From Novakomyces olei (taxonomy: Eukaryota; Ascomycota; Novakomycetes; Novakomycetales; Novakomycetaceae), in assembly GCA_016906335.1 (NCBI GenBank), contig JADEYG010000001.1, forward strand, positions 682,001-746,000: 64,000 bases of DNA, given 5' to 3'. A program made the position numbers and the translations under genes. Numbering within the stretch: position 1 is the stretch's first letter; each line of letters opens with the position of its first letter. Shown piece after piece: positions 1 to 10,465 of the stretch. The notes under the pieces are model-generated. The model worked only from the letters and a program-made list of their open reading frames with translations, was not told the origin of the DNA and did no database searches.

Positions 1-2506
1 AAGCTCCACCGGCTGCTGCTTTTTGTTGAGCATGTTTTCTGACTTGAGCTTCCCATTGAGCAGTTTCATCATTTATATTTCTGGTGCCAGACTCGCTTTC
101 CTTCTTTTTTGCCAATACATTATTATACAGATTGCCCTCTGGAGTCTGCCAAATGGCAATGGACTCGGTATGCACACGTGACCAAGGAACATTTGAAAGC
201 AATCGGGTAAAAAGCCGGCAAATTGACGGAGTGGAAGTCTGCGGATTATAGAAATTAAGCTGCCCAACTGCCCTTAACGCCGCCGGCCGTCGCTTATCTT
301 CACGGTCATAGATAAAAGATTCAATGTATTTCAGAATTGAATCCGTATTTGCTTCAACAAAGGCAGCTGGATCTGTCTGCAAGGCCTGGCAACACCGAAC
401 CCACCAGTTAACACGGCCTTGTAAGTGAATATCGTTGGAAAAAATCAATAGTTTTTGCAAAAATAATTTTTTTTCCGTTAAGGCTGCTTTATTTTCAATT
501 AAGTTTGGATCTTTCACAAGGCGGCCCACCAGTTTAACGAGAGTCTGTACACGCAAATCTTCAGATCCGACAGCAGCAGAGTCGGAAGGTGCACAGGAAG
601 CTGGATAAATTTGCTCGTAAAAGGCTTCAATCAAAAGAGGCAAAAGCAGCCGACGTTGAACAAGCAGATCACAGACTGCGTCAAGCATAGTTTGCACATC
701 CTCACGGGACCCGTGTCTGCACAAAAGGTATAAAACTGCTCTCAAAACGCCGCCATCATAAAGCTCAGAATCCTGTAAGTATTGATGCTCACTACCGGCC
801 AAAGCACAAATTGCCCTCAAAGACCATACTATATCCCGAGTATCAGTGAGCCGTGTATATACACGGTCAGATAAGCAAAAGTCTTTTGCCGACTGACGGT
901 CCAGCATTTCCGGCTCATTTTTTGCTTGATAATATACGCAAAAGTACTCGGCAATTATGCCTCCATTGCCGACGTAGGGAAGCGGGGATTTCTGGATCTC
1001 TTGGGTCTGTACTAGAATAGTTTGCCGATACTTTTCCCATGCTTCTTGAGGGCGAAACGGTTGGATTTTTTGCGAATTTTCTTTTATTTCTCCGCCCTGC
1101 ACAGCTAAAGACGCTAGAGTATCTTGCCAGTAACGACGAACTGCCACTCTTTTGTCCGCCAAAGCTTTTGGTAAAATAGATAGCAAAATAGACGAGTCTA
1201 TACTATTATTGTCAGCAGTTGCACCATTTTCCTGTCTTGAAAGCATTTTCAAAAACTCGACTAGCAACTTGGAAATTTGCAATACAGCAGAATCGTTATT
1301 CTCTTTATTGTACAAATTTCCGACGACTGTCAAGTACTTTACAAAATCATTTGCCGGCAATTGAGCGATGCTGCCTACAAGTACAGCAGCTACTTTGAAA
1401 ATGTCTCCACGTTGATCAGCGTTAGGGACACGATTAAGTGCAAGTGGCTCCAAGAGCAATGCCAAAATCTCGTTCGCTGAACTCGTTACACGTGAAACAA
1501 GGCCCTGAAGAGTCGCCAAGGCGGAAAGCCGTACTGCCGATTGTGTGCTTTTCAAGCAGTTTAGAAGCGAAGGCAGCAAAACGCCAGCAATTCCCGAAAG
1601 ATCAAATTTACATGCTTCGAACAAGTAAATTAATGCGCGGTCCAAGACGACTAGAGGCGAACGGAGTAACGATTTTTGTATAGTTGGGAGCACGAGCCGC
1701 TCGACTGCTTTAAAATCTAAAAATTCCCTAAATGTTGCAATAAGTCCTGCCTGCACATGATACGGTACTGGCTTGGTAGCACCACATACAGTCTCTGTGT
1801 AATATGTAATTAGGCTGTCCGACTGCTCCAGTACATTTGCAGCCTTTTTCAGACGGATAGCAACTTCACACACAACTCCAAGAAGACATACATTTTCCGC
1901 TCGTTTTACAGATAAAAGAGGCTTGAAATAAATGTCAACGTCCGCGCTGCGTAGAACCTTTCGTACAGAGCGTCGTGTACTTCGAGTAGCAGAGAGCTTT
2001 ATGCTCCTATGCGCACCAAGCACCTGTTCGTATAATGTAGACTGTAAAGCTACAAAGTCTTTGGCCGTCGCGGGGCCAACGCTACTCAAGGACAAGCTGA
2101 TACTGCAGTTTACAAGCTCAACAAGGTTGAATACTATCGATGGAGCCAATTGGTGATGCTGACTTCTACGTACCTGCTTGATTAAAGCTGCAGCAAAAAC
2201 GTCTTTGCCGTTAGTTTCTTTAGCACAATAAGCAGCGATCAAAGACGGAAGCAGACGCTGAATGGCAATCCGTGAAGATCTATCCACATAGATGTATGAA
2301 GTGTGCACGATTGCTGCAAGAACGGCGTCCAGTGGTAGATCTGCTGGGTGAGACAAGGACACATAAAGGTAGGATAAATTTCAGAGTAAAAAATTTAATT
2401 AATTACCGGCCGATTTAGCTGCAAGTAAAGGTTCCAATTCATTTTTAATATACGCAATGCGCTTCTTGGTCGAAGGCTGGCCAAGTCCCCAATCAATGTC
2501 GCCCAT
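1..2506 (-). CDS. GCN1: Gcn1, translational activator of Gcn2 (N-terminal part, runs off left edge)
   Basis: Gcn1 is a large ribosome-associated HEAT-repeat protein that activates the kinase Gcn2 during amino-acid starvation and stalling. Exons read complement(2407..2506) and complement(1..2343), with an intron of about 63 nt at 2344-2406. The acceptor could also lie 3 nt further into the exon without changing the frame. The reading frame then stays open to the window edge, giving roughly the first 814 residues of a protein that is usually about 2,700 long. Recognition rests on the N-terminal alpha-helical repeat character and the family hallmark IAIWQTPEGNLYNN near residue 770, followed by a charged helix (WEAQVRKHAQQK). 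The eEF3-like domain and the Gcn2-binding region lie outside the window. The start is the ATG at 2504-2506; no in-frame upstream ATG was seen nearby. It is divergent from the AP endonuclease. Confidence 0.88.
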
Positions 2507-2922
2507 GAAGACGATGTGGTCAATTTTGCACTTTTGACGTGCACATTTATTTTTATTTTAATAACTTGCAAGTTTTACACGGATCGTATGTATTATATTC
2601 TGCTGGGTCCCAAGCTCGTACTATAAATGTGACAATACGTTGGCACATTATCTCGTCTCTGCTCTGTAACTCTACTCTCTAATGTACGACTGTGTGTTGT
2701 TATGCAAGGAAAAAGAAAACCACTGTGCCTATCTGCAAAATTGTACCCACGTTCAACCATACAATTATCAACTTTGCAGAATAACTTTTCTGAAAAACAT
2801 TTCAACATTGACTCTTCCAACGTTATAACCCTGTAACATTGTCATAGATAAAATTTCCCAACGTTATCACTGACTCTACGTGTTATCTCCACAGTGTGGC
2901 ATACTCCTGTTGTGGGGTCCAT
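2507..2922. promoter_or_regulatory. Divergent promoter region between GCN1 and the AP endonuclease gene
   Basis: A 416-bp AT-rich interval between two genes read outward. It must hold both promoters. Nothing more specific than A/T tracts could be supported. A GTG-initiated extension of the AP endonuclease (from 2896) exists but lacks an ATG. Confidence 0.6.
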
Positions 2923-4098
2923 ATGGTGAAGATCGTGTCGTGGAACGTGGCCAGTCTTCGCACATTGCCTGCAAAATTAGTATCAGTAGACGCGGGCGGT
3001 GTGCGGAGTCGTACCACTAAAGCAGAACATGCGCTAAGTGCTCTTTTTACCCAGTTTGATGCGGATATAGTATGCTTGCAAGAAACTAAATTTGCCGACT
3101 GGACTAAAGTAGGCCGGGAACACGCTTGCGTACCCGGCTATGACTCGTACTGGAGCCACTCTGGAAAGGGGCATGCTGGTGTAGTAACTTTTGCTCGGCA
3201 TGGCAGTACCCGCGTCTTTTCTAATGATATTTTTAGGGACGACGAAGGCGGGTTCCGTGAAGCTTCAGCGCAGGAAGAATTAGTACGTGGCCGATGTGTG
3301 CTCACGGATCACGGTACATTCATCGTCCTTAATCTTTACGCAATTAATGGTGGTCGCGGAGCAGAATGGGTAGAAGCTAAAATGCGGTTTTACCGAGGCG
3401 TACTTGATTGTGCTCAACGCTGGCTTGCACGGGGTCGGGCAGTTATATTATGTGGAGACATTAATACTGCCCACAGGGATATCGATATATATAATCCTCG
3501 AAAGTTTGAAGGCTCTACTGGGTTCCTGCCGCGTGAGCGCGAATGGATTACGCGTTATTTGGACGTGACGGATAGCGTAGACGCGTTTCGCGCTTGCCAT
3601 CCTGATCAGCGAGGCGCGTATTCTTTTTGGGATCAAATGCGAGGGTTAAGAAAGCACAATTACGGCTGGCGAATAGACGTGTTTTACGTTACGCGTCCAC
3701 TGGCCGATGAGATTGTGGATTGTAGTGTTCATCAGGATATTTTGGGATCAGACCATTGTCCGATTTCTTTGCAAGTGAATCAAGGAATTGCGACTAATTT
3801 CAAGACACCCAACGGTGCGGGTAATTTACGCGCACAGTTTACGCGCGCTGGTACGATTAATAGTATGTTTATGTCACATAAACGAAAGAGACCAGAGCCG
3901 GACCAAGAGGCAGAGGGCAAGCCAGCAGGAAGAGATTTGGACGACGGTAATGGGAATGGGAAAGAGGAAACGAGGGATGAGAAACATGATGCATTAGAAA
4001 TCAAGATTACAGAGCCAGAAAAGAGTATAAGCACCAAACTCGAAAAGGAAGATGGAACGAAACGACCTAGAAATACAGAGACGGAGGGGAAAGGATGA
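2923..4098 (+). CDS. AP endonuclease of the ExoIII/APE1 family
   Basis: Single-exon gene, 391 aa, predicted to cut the DNA backbone at abasic sites in base-excision repair. The endonuclease/exonuclease/phosphatase fold spans about residues 1-285. Visible motifs are WNVASLRTL, the metal-binding Glu in LQETKF, GDINTAHRDIDIYNP, the APE1-like block YSFWDQMRG and YGWRIDVFYV, and the terminal GSDHCPISL with its catalytic Asp-His. These resemble human APE1 and bacterial ExoIII more than APE2. After the fold comes a polar tail of about 100 residues. It begins with TINSMFMSHKRKR, a possible degenerate PCNA-binding motif beside a basic nuclear-signal-like stretch. No zinc GRF finger is visible, unlike many APN2 proteins. 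The start is the ATG at 2923; the frame is open to 2896 but only through GTG. Confidence 0.88.
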   Translation: MVKIVSWNVASLRTLPAKLVSVDAGGVRSRTTKAEHALSALFTQFDADIVCLQETKFADWTKVGREHACVPGYDSYWSHSGKGHAGVVTFARHGSTRVFSNDIFRDDEGGFREASAQEELVRGRCVLTDHGTFIVLNLYAINGGRGAEWVEAKMRFYRGVLDCAQRWLARGRAVILCGDINTAHRDIDIYNPRKFEGSTGFLPREREWITRYLDVTDSVDAFRACHPDQRGAYSFWDQMRGLRKHNYGWRIDVFYVTRPLADEIVDCSVHQDILGSDHCPISLQVNQGIATNFKTPNGAGNLRAQFTRAGTINSMFMSHKRKRPEPDQEAEGKPAGRDLDDGNGNGKEETRDEKHDALEIKITEPEKSISTKLEKEDGTKRPRNTETEGKG

Positions 4099-4706
4099 GA
4101 CTTGTTTTATTTGATGGAGAATGTTTAAAGATTTTGTTGAATATATATATATATATATATTGACTTTTTGAAATTATCCCGAGTCCTTGTCTCTACCGAG
4201 ATAAAGAAAAGTTGGGCAGACATACGAATACTACAATAGTATGATAGTGGCAGCAATTAAATCGGAAGGCTAAGGGAGATACTAGTTAAGAATTTTTTGA
4301 TTCGAAAACAAATCATTGTGGCTCTGATTTTTTGAGTTCTTTGTTACATACAATTCCCTTTTCGTTTCAGTGATGATAACGCACTGAACGATAAACGGGC
4401 TCACGGCAAATTATATGATTGTGGTTTCCTTGGGTTTTTTCTGGATAACATATGAATAATTCTCCATATATTGCCGGCTACGCTTGAAATTGCAAATTAG
4501 ACATTATTATCAAAACACATCATTTAATCGTCGTCACACTAATTCAGTTTGATTTGGATTCCGTTTTGTTTTGCAAATTCATTTCGCACGCGAATTCCAT
4601 AAGTCATTTTCATCTCATTTTCATTTTCATTTTCATTTTTGAATTTCATTTCATATCAATTTTTTAGAATCTTTTACGTGCATACAATCACAGCCCACGC
4701 TACCGC
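4099..4706. other. Intergenic, convergent 3' ends (AP endonuclease / trehalase)
   Basis: About 600 bp, AT-rich. It contains a short (TA)n run at 4141-4160 and a TTTTCA-type hexamer repeat near 4606-4640. No coding potential or structured RNA was recognised. Confidence 0.6.
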
Positions 4707-6951
4707 TTAGTGAGCAAGACGACGTCTCGTCCCGACAGAGTTTGGAGCAAAATTATCGACTGGCAGAGCAGTTAATGACTCACTACCAAAAGAGCGACGA
4801 CGTAATCGCCGAGCAGCCCCTTGCAAGCTTGGGGGAACACTAATATTACCACACTGAGGAGCATCAAGGTCAGGGAAAGTGTCTGTCAGCCAAATCAAAA
4901 CTCCGTTACTCCATCCAAACCCGGGAACAACTTCATATTCGCCTCCAGAACCAGCAGCATCGGTCGCATTATCAGCATACTTCTCAAACATGGTTCCGTT
5001 CGCACTAGCAGAAATGTTTGCGAGTCTGGGCTGAGACTCTGTGGCCCCGCCGGTCGATCTCCAAGTGCAAAATGCGCTTGTCAAGTAGCGCGTGGCTACC
5101 TGGCGAGCCAAGGACGTGATTGGCCGAATATTTCCGGTATTATTACTGGCCAGCCGCTCGATATTACGGAGACCCTGCACGATAATGTACTGCAATGGTG
5201 GCCAAACATTTGGTTCGTCCCTATGGTTAGGGTTAGTAAATAAAAAACAAACAAGGGTTAGTATTAATTAATTCATAAATTAATTTAATTAAAAGCACTC
5301 ACCATTGCTGCCCACTCTCAAAATCGGTGGCGGGAACCCCACCGCGGTCTTGTGCCAGTAAAGATCTTACGGCACTGTAAGATTGGGCAGCGGCAGTAGC
5401 GTTGCGCAGAATACTGTCCGGCACAGCTCCGGCCCAGAAAGGATACAATTGGCTGACGGAAAACAGTGGCTGGGTCCCCGAGCCTGTATCATTGGGCAGG
5501 CGTGTTACTTGAGCGTGTGCCGTAATATTGTAGTCGTAGTAAGCGTTCAGCGAAGTGTTGTAAAACACGTTATACATTGCAGTTTTACGCGCCTCTGCTC
5601 TCGTACTCCAAGCGAGACTCAACAGCTCTGCCTGGAAGGCGAGAGTATCATTTGCATTATCACTCGTCCAATTATAAAAGGCGGCCATTGTTGCCTCGTT
5701 CATGTACATTATAGAGTTTAGATCCACAGGCACAATTGTGCGGACACGAATGTTCCTCAGTGGGAACTGTGCCGAAGTATTCAGGTTTTGTATCCATCGC
5801 GACGAGAAATCCCAGCCTGACTCTGCAGCGGAAGCCAAATCAGAGTAGGTACTTTGTATTTGAATGCTGCTCAGCGACGTCTCGTTGTGAGTAGTCTCAT
5901 AGTCCTCCACGTAACCTTCCGGCCGCGGCTGGTTATTAGGCACAGCGTACCGCTGGAAAAGGTACGTGGCATTTTTGCCCTGGATGCGGGCGGAAACGGG
6001 TACGGAACGGTGGGTGTACCACCACAAAAGTTCGCGTTCCAGCAGCGGCAAAGCTCGGCGCAGAAGGGAGTAGTCGTGTGTGTACTCTGTATAGATCCGT
6101 ACCATCTGGACGAGCAACGGTGGCTGAGAGCGGTTCAGGTAGTATACTCGGGCGCCGTTGGGGACAAAGCCGTAGACGCGTACGAGATCGAGAAAGTTTT
6201 CGATAATGTTCCGTGCCAAATGCTGGTAAACTGGGCCGGAGCGTAAAAGGCCCTCGATAATGAAAAAGGAGTCCCAATAATAAGGCTCATGGTACCGTCC
6301 ACCCGCCACCAAAAACGTTCGGTTAAGTGGTATAAACGAGGAGACACATCCAGTGCAATTGTTCTGTGGCACATACCGCCTCGTAAGTTCGGGCCAGTAA
6401 TCTACAACTTGGCTCACGAAATCTCGCAGAGTCGAGTTGGTTACGTTGCGCAGAAACTGAGCATCAGTAGTAAGGTTTGCGTCAATGCCGTCCCGGACGG
6501 GGACGACTTCGCTGCCGGATTCTCCAAAGTTTCTGTTTATAAAGGCGTGTAAACGGCTATCGTTCCTCACTACATAACCCTCGTTTGATCCGTTGGTGTG
6601 GCGGCTAGTGTTGGACCGAAATTCTTGCTCAAATTCGCGTAGAATCTGCCATACTGGCCGTCGCGTCGGCTGGTCTACAAACGTTTTCGAGTCAGTGTAA
6701 GGCTGAGCCAGCTGGATCGCTCGGAGCAGAGGCCCGTAACAGTATATGGGCGAATCGCAGGGGGCAATTACGTAGGCGGGGCAGCGGTTGCTGGCTGACT
6801 GGCCCGTACTGTTTGTGGATAGGGTAAGGTTCGAATGTGCCGTTGTCGCGTTCAGCAAGTACGGCACTGACGCGTTTGAACAGACATCTCCTACAAAGAG
6901 AGCGCTAGTACTCGCAGCGGCCGCCGCAAGTACGGCTACTTGGACAAACAT
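4707..6951 (-). CDS. Secreted trehalase, glycoside hydrolase family 37
   Basis: Predicted to hydrolyse trehalose to two glucose outside the plasma membrane or in the vacuole. Exons complement(5303..6951) and complement(4707..5220) give 720 aa. The 82-nt intron has donor GTGAGT and two ACTAAC branch-like sites, and it rebuilds the codon inside QW-DEPNVWPPLQ (trehalase signature 2). An N-terminal signal peptide is obvious (MFVQVAVLAAAAASTSALF). GH37 signature 1 is GGRYHEPYYWDSF near residue 218. The catalytic acid Asp lies in ESGWDFSSRW (about residue 381), the likely base Glu in FEKY (about 629), and GGEYEVVPGFGWSNG follows. More than twenty N-glycosylation sequons are present. There is no N-terminal regulatory or EF-hand region as in cytosolic neutral trehalases, and the fold is not that of GH65 acid trehalases. 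A TATATATATA box lies 58 bp upstream of the start. Confidence 0.93.
5225..5236 (+). repeat. Two-unit TTAGGG-type motif inside the trehalase intron
   Basis: The sequence GGTTAGGGTTAG lies next to the 3' splice site. On the coding (-) strand its CTAACC is the second branch-like site of the intron, so it may simply be branch-point sequence. Confidence 0.6.
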
Positions 6952-7009
6952 TGTCTCGTGGATCTGTGGGTTTGCGTTTAGCGACGCTCGGCAGCGTCAG
7001 TACATTGAT

Positions 7010-7019
7010 ATATATATAT
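7010..7019 (-). promoter_or_regulatory. TATA box candidate of the trehalase gene
   Basis: A TATATATATA run about 58 bp upstream of the trehalase ATG, in the expected orientation-neutral form. Confidence 0.4.
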
Positions 7020-9423
7020 TTTCCACTTTATTCCCCATTGCAAAAGGCCGTTGTGGGGTCGAATCTGTCAAATCGTTTGCTGTTTTCGGCGATGATATCA
7101 TAACGGTCGGGTTGGAAAAGAATTAAATTTGCCCCGATTTGGTTGGAATCCACGTTATTCGTCACAATAGTGTGTCGCCAATTCGTGCACGTAGTTAATA
7201 TGGCGCATTAATTGTTCGTTTCGCGCCATACATTAGATTTTCAAGGAATACATGTGCTGGAAATACGTAAAATTTACGTCTGTCGGGAGGACGGTAATTA
7301 CAATTTCGTAGTAATTTCAGTTTCGGAATGTTCGGTCGCTTGTGCAAAAGTGGGCGCCGGGTTCTTTTAATTAATAGCCTACATTACCGGGATGGGGCGG
7401 ACGGGGAAAATCTTGGCACTGATTTACGCGCTTCCCTCCGAGCTCGGTGAGTATATTTAACGTTTTTGCTGTACCATTCATTCTCCGCTGCAGTACTATT
7501 TTGGTACTGTGGGCGATACATAGTAATGGCTTGGCCATAGTTTGTTCAAGTGATATAGCGCCATATGAACTAAACAATGTTGATTGGTAATAAAGTATAT
7601 GTTATATACACACAAAACACAAACATACAGAACACAAACATACAGTATACAAGCATCAGTACAATAGAATTCTGAATGTATACTCGCCACTATGATACTG
7701 ATTGACCCTCCGTGTCGAGTCGTCCTAGCGTGAATAGAAAATCTGCACGAACCACTTTATTTTGGCACACCGGATAAATCTGCACTTTTTGAATTGGCAG
7801 ACACGCTAGACTATAGAGTGTTTTATGGGCCAATCGAATTAATTACACATAATTAATTTCCCTTTGTTCACGTTGACTCCGTGTCTGCGTCTATCTACAC
7901 AATGGAAATGCCCTGTGCTGCCGTACTTGCGTGGTTATAACTTTTGCGAGCGATGGACACATCAATCGTTGATACAAGTGCGCACTCAACATCTCAAGTT
8001 TGCAGTGAGCATATTAAAAGCTTTTCATTATCAAAAGCACCATACTTTTTGAGTAAATTACAGTCCAGACTAGCAATTATTCTCTCCCTTGGACTATACA
8101 CACTAATCTTGCCCTCTACACTAATGAAGGGAAAGGTTGATTCGTGGCACAGCTTAGCTTGTGTAAACTCGAAACGGCTGACGTATGTAAGAGGAAACAA
8201 AGTTGATTATCTTCCTGTATAAGTTTCGTCGGTAATCCAGGCCCGCGGGGTTGGCGGGTGTGATTGAGGTCCTCGTGGGCGTCAATACAAATCACACTTT
8301 GTAACGAGAGACGTGATCATTTCTCATTTCGGTCCTCGAACTTGCCCGTAAAATATACACTAGTATGCGATATGGCCGACACGGTCTAGTCTCAACTATT
8401 TCTCTTTTCGGAGTATATTTATATTTTTACGCACATAAAGTCCCACGGCGGTCGGTTCGAATGGGCGACGGAGCACAGATAATTACTTGTGATAATCTCC
8501 GAGACCGCGTTGGCTAGTACGGGCATTACGTAACTTGAAATTATGGCGGCGGCACTCACTCAAAAAGGTGACTTGTCGTCACCTCATTGTCTGAGCTGAA
8601 AGCCGATCCTTTTGGGTTGCGCCAGTTCGGTTATTTTATTTTATTAATTTTATGCCTTTTTGTAATCATATGGACAATTTCTATAGATTTTTTGGTTACT
8701 ACTTGTCGGTTTGGGGAACACGCTGATTCATCGCGGAAGATGATGCGCTAAACTAAACAAAAATAGAGTGTATTAGGGTGCAACGCATTTTATCAAATTC
8801 CTGTTGTCTGCCATTCGGGGTTACGCAATCAGATATATATGCCTAATGATCTTGTCCCTTTAGAGCCAAGCGACTGGGCTCGGTTGCACGCTCCCTTGTA
8901 CCAACGCGATAATCAGCGCGCTGATTAACTCGAACAGGATTTAATTTGCACGCTTAGTGATAGAGCATGATAGAACCTTATTTTTGTCGCGAATATTATC
9001 CAGAGTTTTGGCTGTCGTGCAGAGTTACGCAGCACACTGGGCCAGATTAATGTTATTATTTTGTATTTAATATGAGTGGAGACAGAATGTAAATCTGATA
9101 GCGGAAAAGGCTACGTTATTTCTGACAGAGATCGATAGATTCACAACTTGCATACGCCGGTTTTCAAAGTATTTTATACTAGGTATTCTGGCGACTTACA
9201 CTCTGCAATCCAAAGCTACTGGAAAAACAATTGTAATTATATGTCTAAAGTATCAATACCATATACAATAGCAAGCTATTTTTTTTTATATATACAAATA
9301 ACATTAGAACTCTCTCTTATAGACCCAATTATTTAGAGCCGTGTAAGGATTACTCGCAAGGGGCACTAGGGCCATTGAGGGCTATCTACGACCGCTGCTT
9401 CTGAAGACCTGCGGTCGCCAGCT
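7020..9423. other. Long divergent intergenic region (trehalase / Ras)
   Basis: About 2.4 kb with no supportable gene. Small open frames (for example 7864-8222 on +) show no recognisable protein and no matching splice partners. GC-richer islands occur near 8220-8290 and 8440-8570. A GGTTCGAAT sequence at about 8455 resembles a tRNA B box, but no tRNA fold can be drawn around it. The region probably holds the regulatory sequence of both flanking genes. Confidence 0.5.
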
Positions 9424-10465
9424 ATGCAGGCCAAGGCTCAGCTATATCGACTCGTTGTTCTCGGCGAAGGTGGCGTTGGCAAGGTATAGATTTTCCGACA
9501 ACCGCTCAGATGCCGGCAGGCTACGACGAGACGGCATTTTGTTTGTTTCTCTTTCTCCGCTTTCCAAACTGCACTCCTCCTCTCTCAATGATAAAACAAT
9601 TTAGATTTGCAGCAGCTTACTAACGCATTCAACAGACGGCTCTCACCATTCAGGTACTAATGCTTTTTATCGGTTTGATTGCATTTGACTAATCATTTTT
9701 TATCCGTATGGGTTACGCGTTTAGCTCTGCCTAAATCATTTTGTTGGTAAGCGATCACCTGTCGACAATAAAACCACTAACTGAATCTGCAGAGGTACCA
9801 AAGACGCAAGAGCGTTAACGAGCTTACCCTTTAGACATACGACCCCACAATCGAAGATTCATATAGGAAACAAGTGTTTATCGATGGCCGGGCATCAATG
9901 TTGGAGGTGCTCGATACCGCGGGACAAGGTTCGTCTCTTAATTTGAATTAAACTCGTTGGCTTTTTTTTATCTTGATTTCTTTATCTTGATTTCGTCAAT
10001 ACTAAGCCATCTACAGAGGAGTACATGGCGTTACGCGACCAGTGGATCCGAGACGGTGAAGGTTTCCTCGTAGTATACTCTATATCCGACCGCAAAACTT
10101 TTAGCAAAGTCCGCGAGTATCGCGATCATATCAACCGGGTTAAAGACGCGCTAGTTGTGCCCATGATATTGGTCGGAAACAAGGCTGATAAGTCGCTGGA
10201 GCGTCAGGTAAGCACAGCAGAGGCTGCTGCGCTTGCCCGCAGTCTTAATATGATGTTCATTGAGGCAAGTGCGAAAATGTCTACCAATGTTGAGGAGGCA
10301 TTTTTCCAGGTTGTTCGTGCTATTCGGCGGAATCGAGAACCGGAGACCATAGCGCCTACTCAAAAGAATCGAAAACGTTCCAAGGCCAACAATTTGGGCT
10401 CTGGTAACCCTGGATCTGTCTCGTCCAAGAACGGGTCAAAATCCTCAAAATGTATAATTTGCTAA
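9424..10465 (+). CDS. RAS2: Ras-family small GTPase, RasB type
   Basis: A membrane-anchored signalling GTPase linked in fungi to growth, cAMP and MAPK control. Exons: 9424..9483, 9636..9653, 9725..9746, 9793..9794, 9835..9928, 10017..10465 (214 aa). Motifs in order: P-loop GEGGVGKT, effector loop [30 protein letters not shown], a Lys/Ser/Asn-rich hypervariable tail and a C-terminal CIIC prenylation box. The stretches [16 protein letters not shown] and [13 protein letters not shown] match the RasB/Ras-2 subfamily of filamentous fungi rather than the classic yeast Ras1/2 core. The fourth exon is only two nucleotides (AG). It is required because an in-frame TAG sits immediately before the ACA that begins exon 5, and the preceding exon ends in phase 1. 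All other junctions have GT/AG ends, and CTAAC/CTAAT-like branch sequences are visible in most of the introns. Confidence 0.92.
9793..9794 (+). other. Predicted 2-nt micro-exon of the Ras gene
   Basis: The upstream intron 9747-9792 (46 nt) has donor GTAAGC, branch CACTAAC and acceptor CTGCAG. The downstream intron 9795-9834 (40 nt) has donor GTACCA, a GTTAAC branch-like site and acceptor TTTAG. The two bases AG complete the codon GAG, giving Val-Glu-Thr at the family-conserved position of switch I. The only alternative that keeps the frame is a poor GTTGGT donor that would delete Val-Glu. Confidence 0.8.

Noticed and set aside
1152-2156. Plus-strand open frames of about 70-80 codons
   Set aside because: Antisense to the continuous GCN1 reading frame.
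8440-8475. Possible tRNA (GGTTCGAAT B-box-like sequence)
   Set aside because: No matching T stem, A box or acceptor stem can be drawn around it.
9741-9834. Ras splice using donor GTTGGT at 9741-9746 joined directly to 9835
   Set aside because: Keeps frame but deletes Val-Glu from switch I and uses a poor donor next to a strong GTAAGC; kept only as the alternative to the micro-exon.
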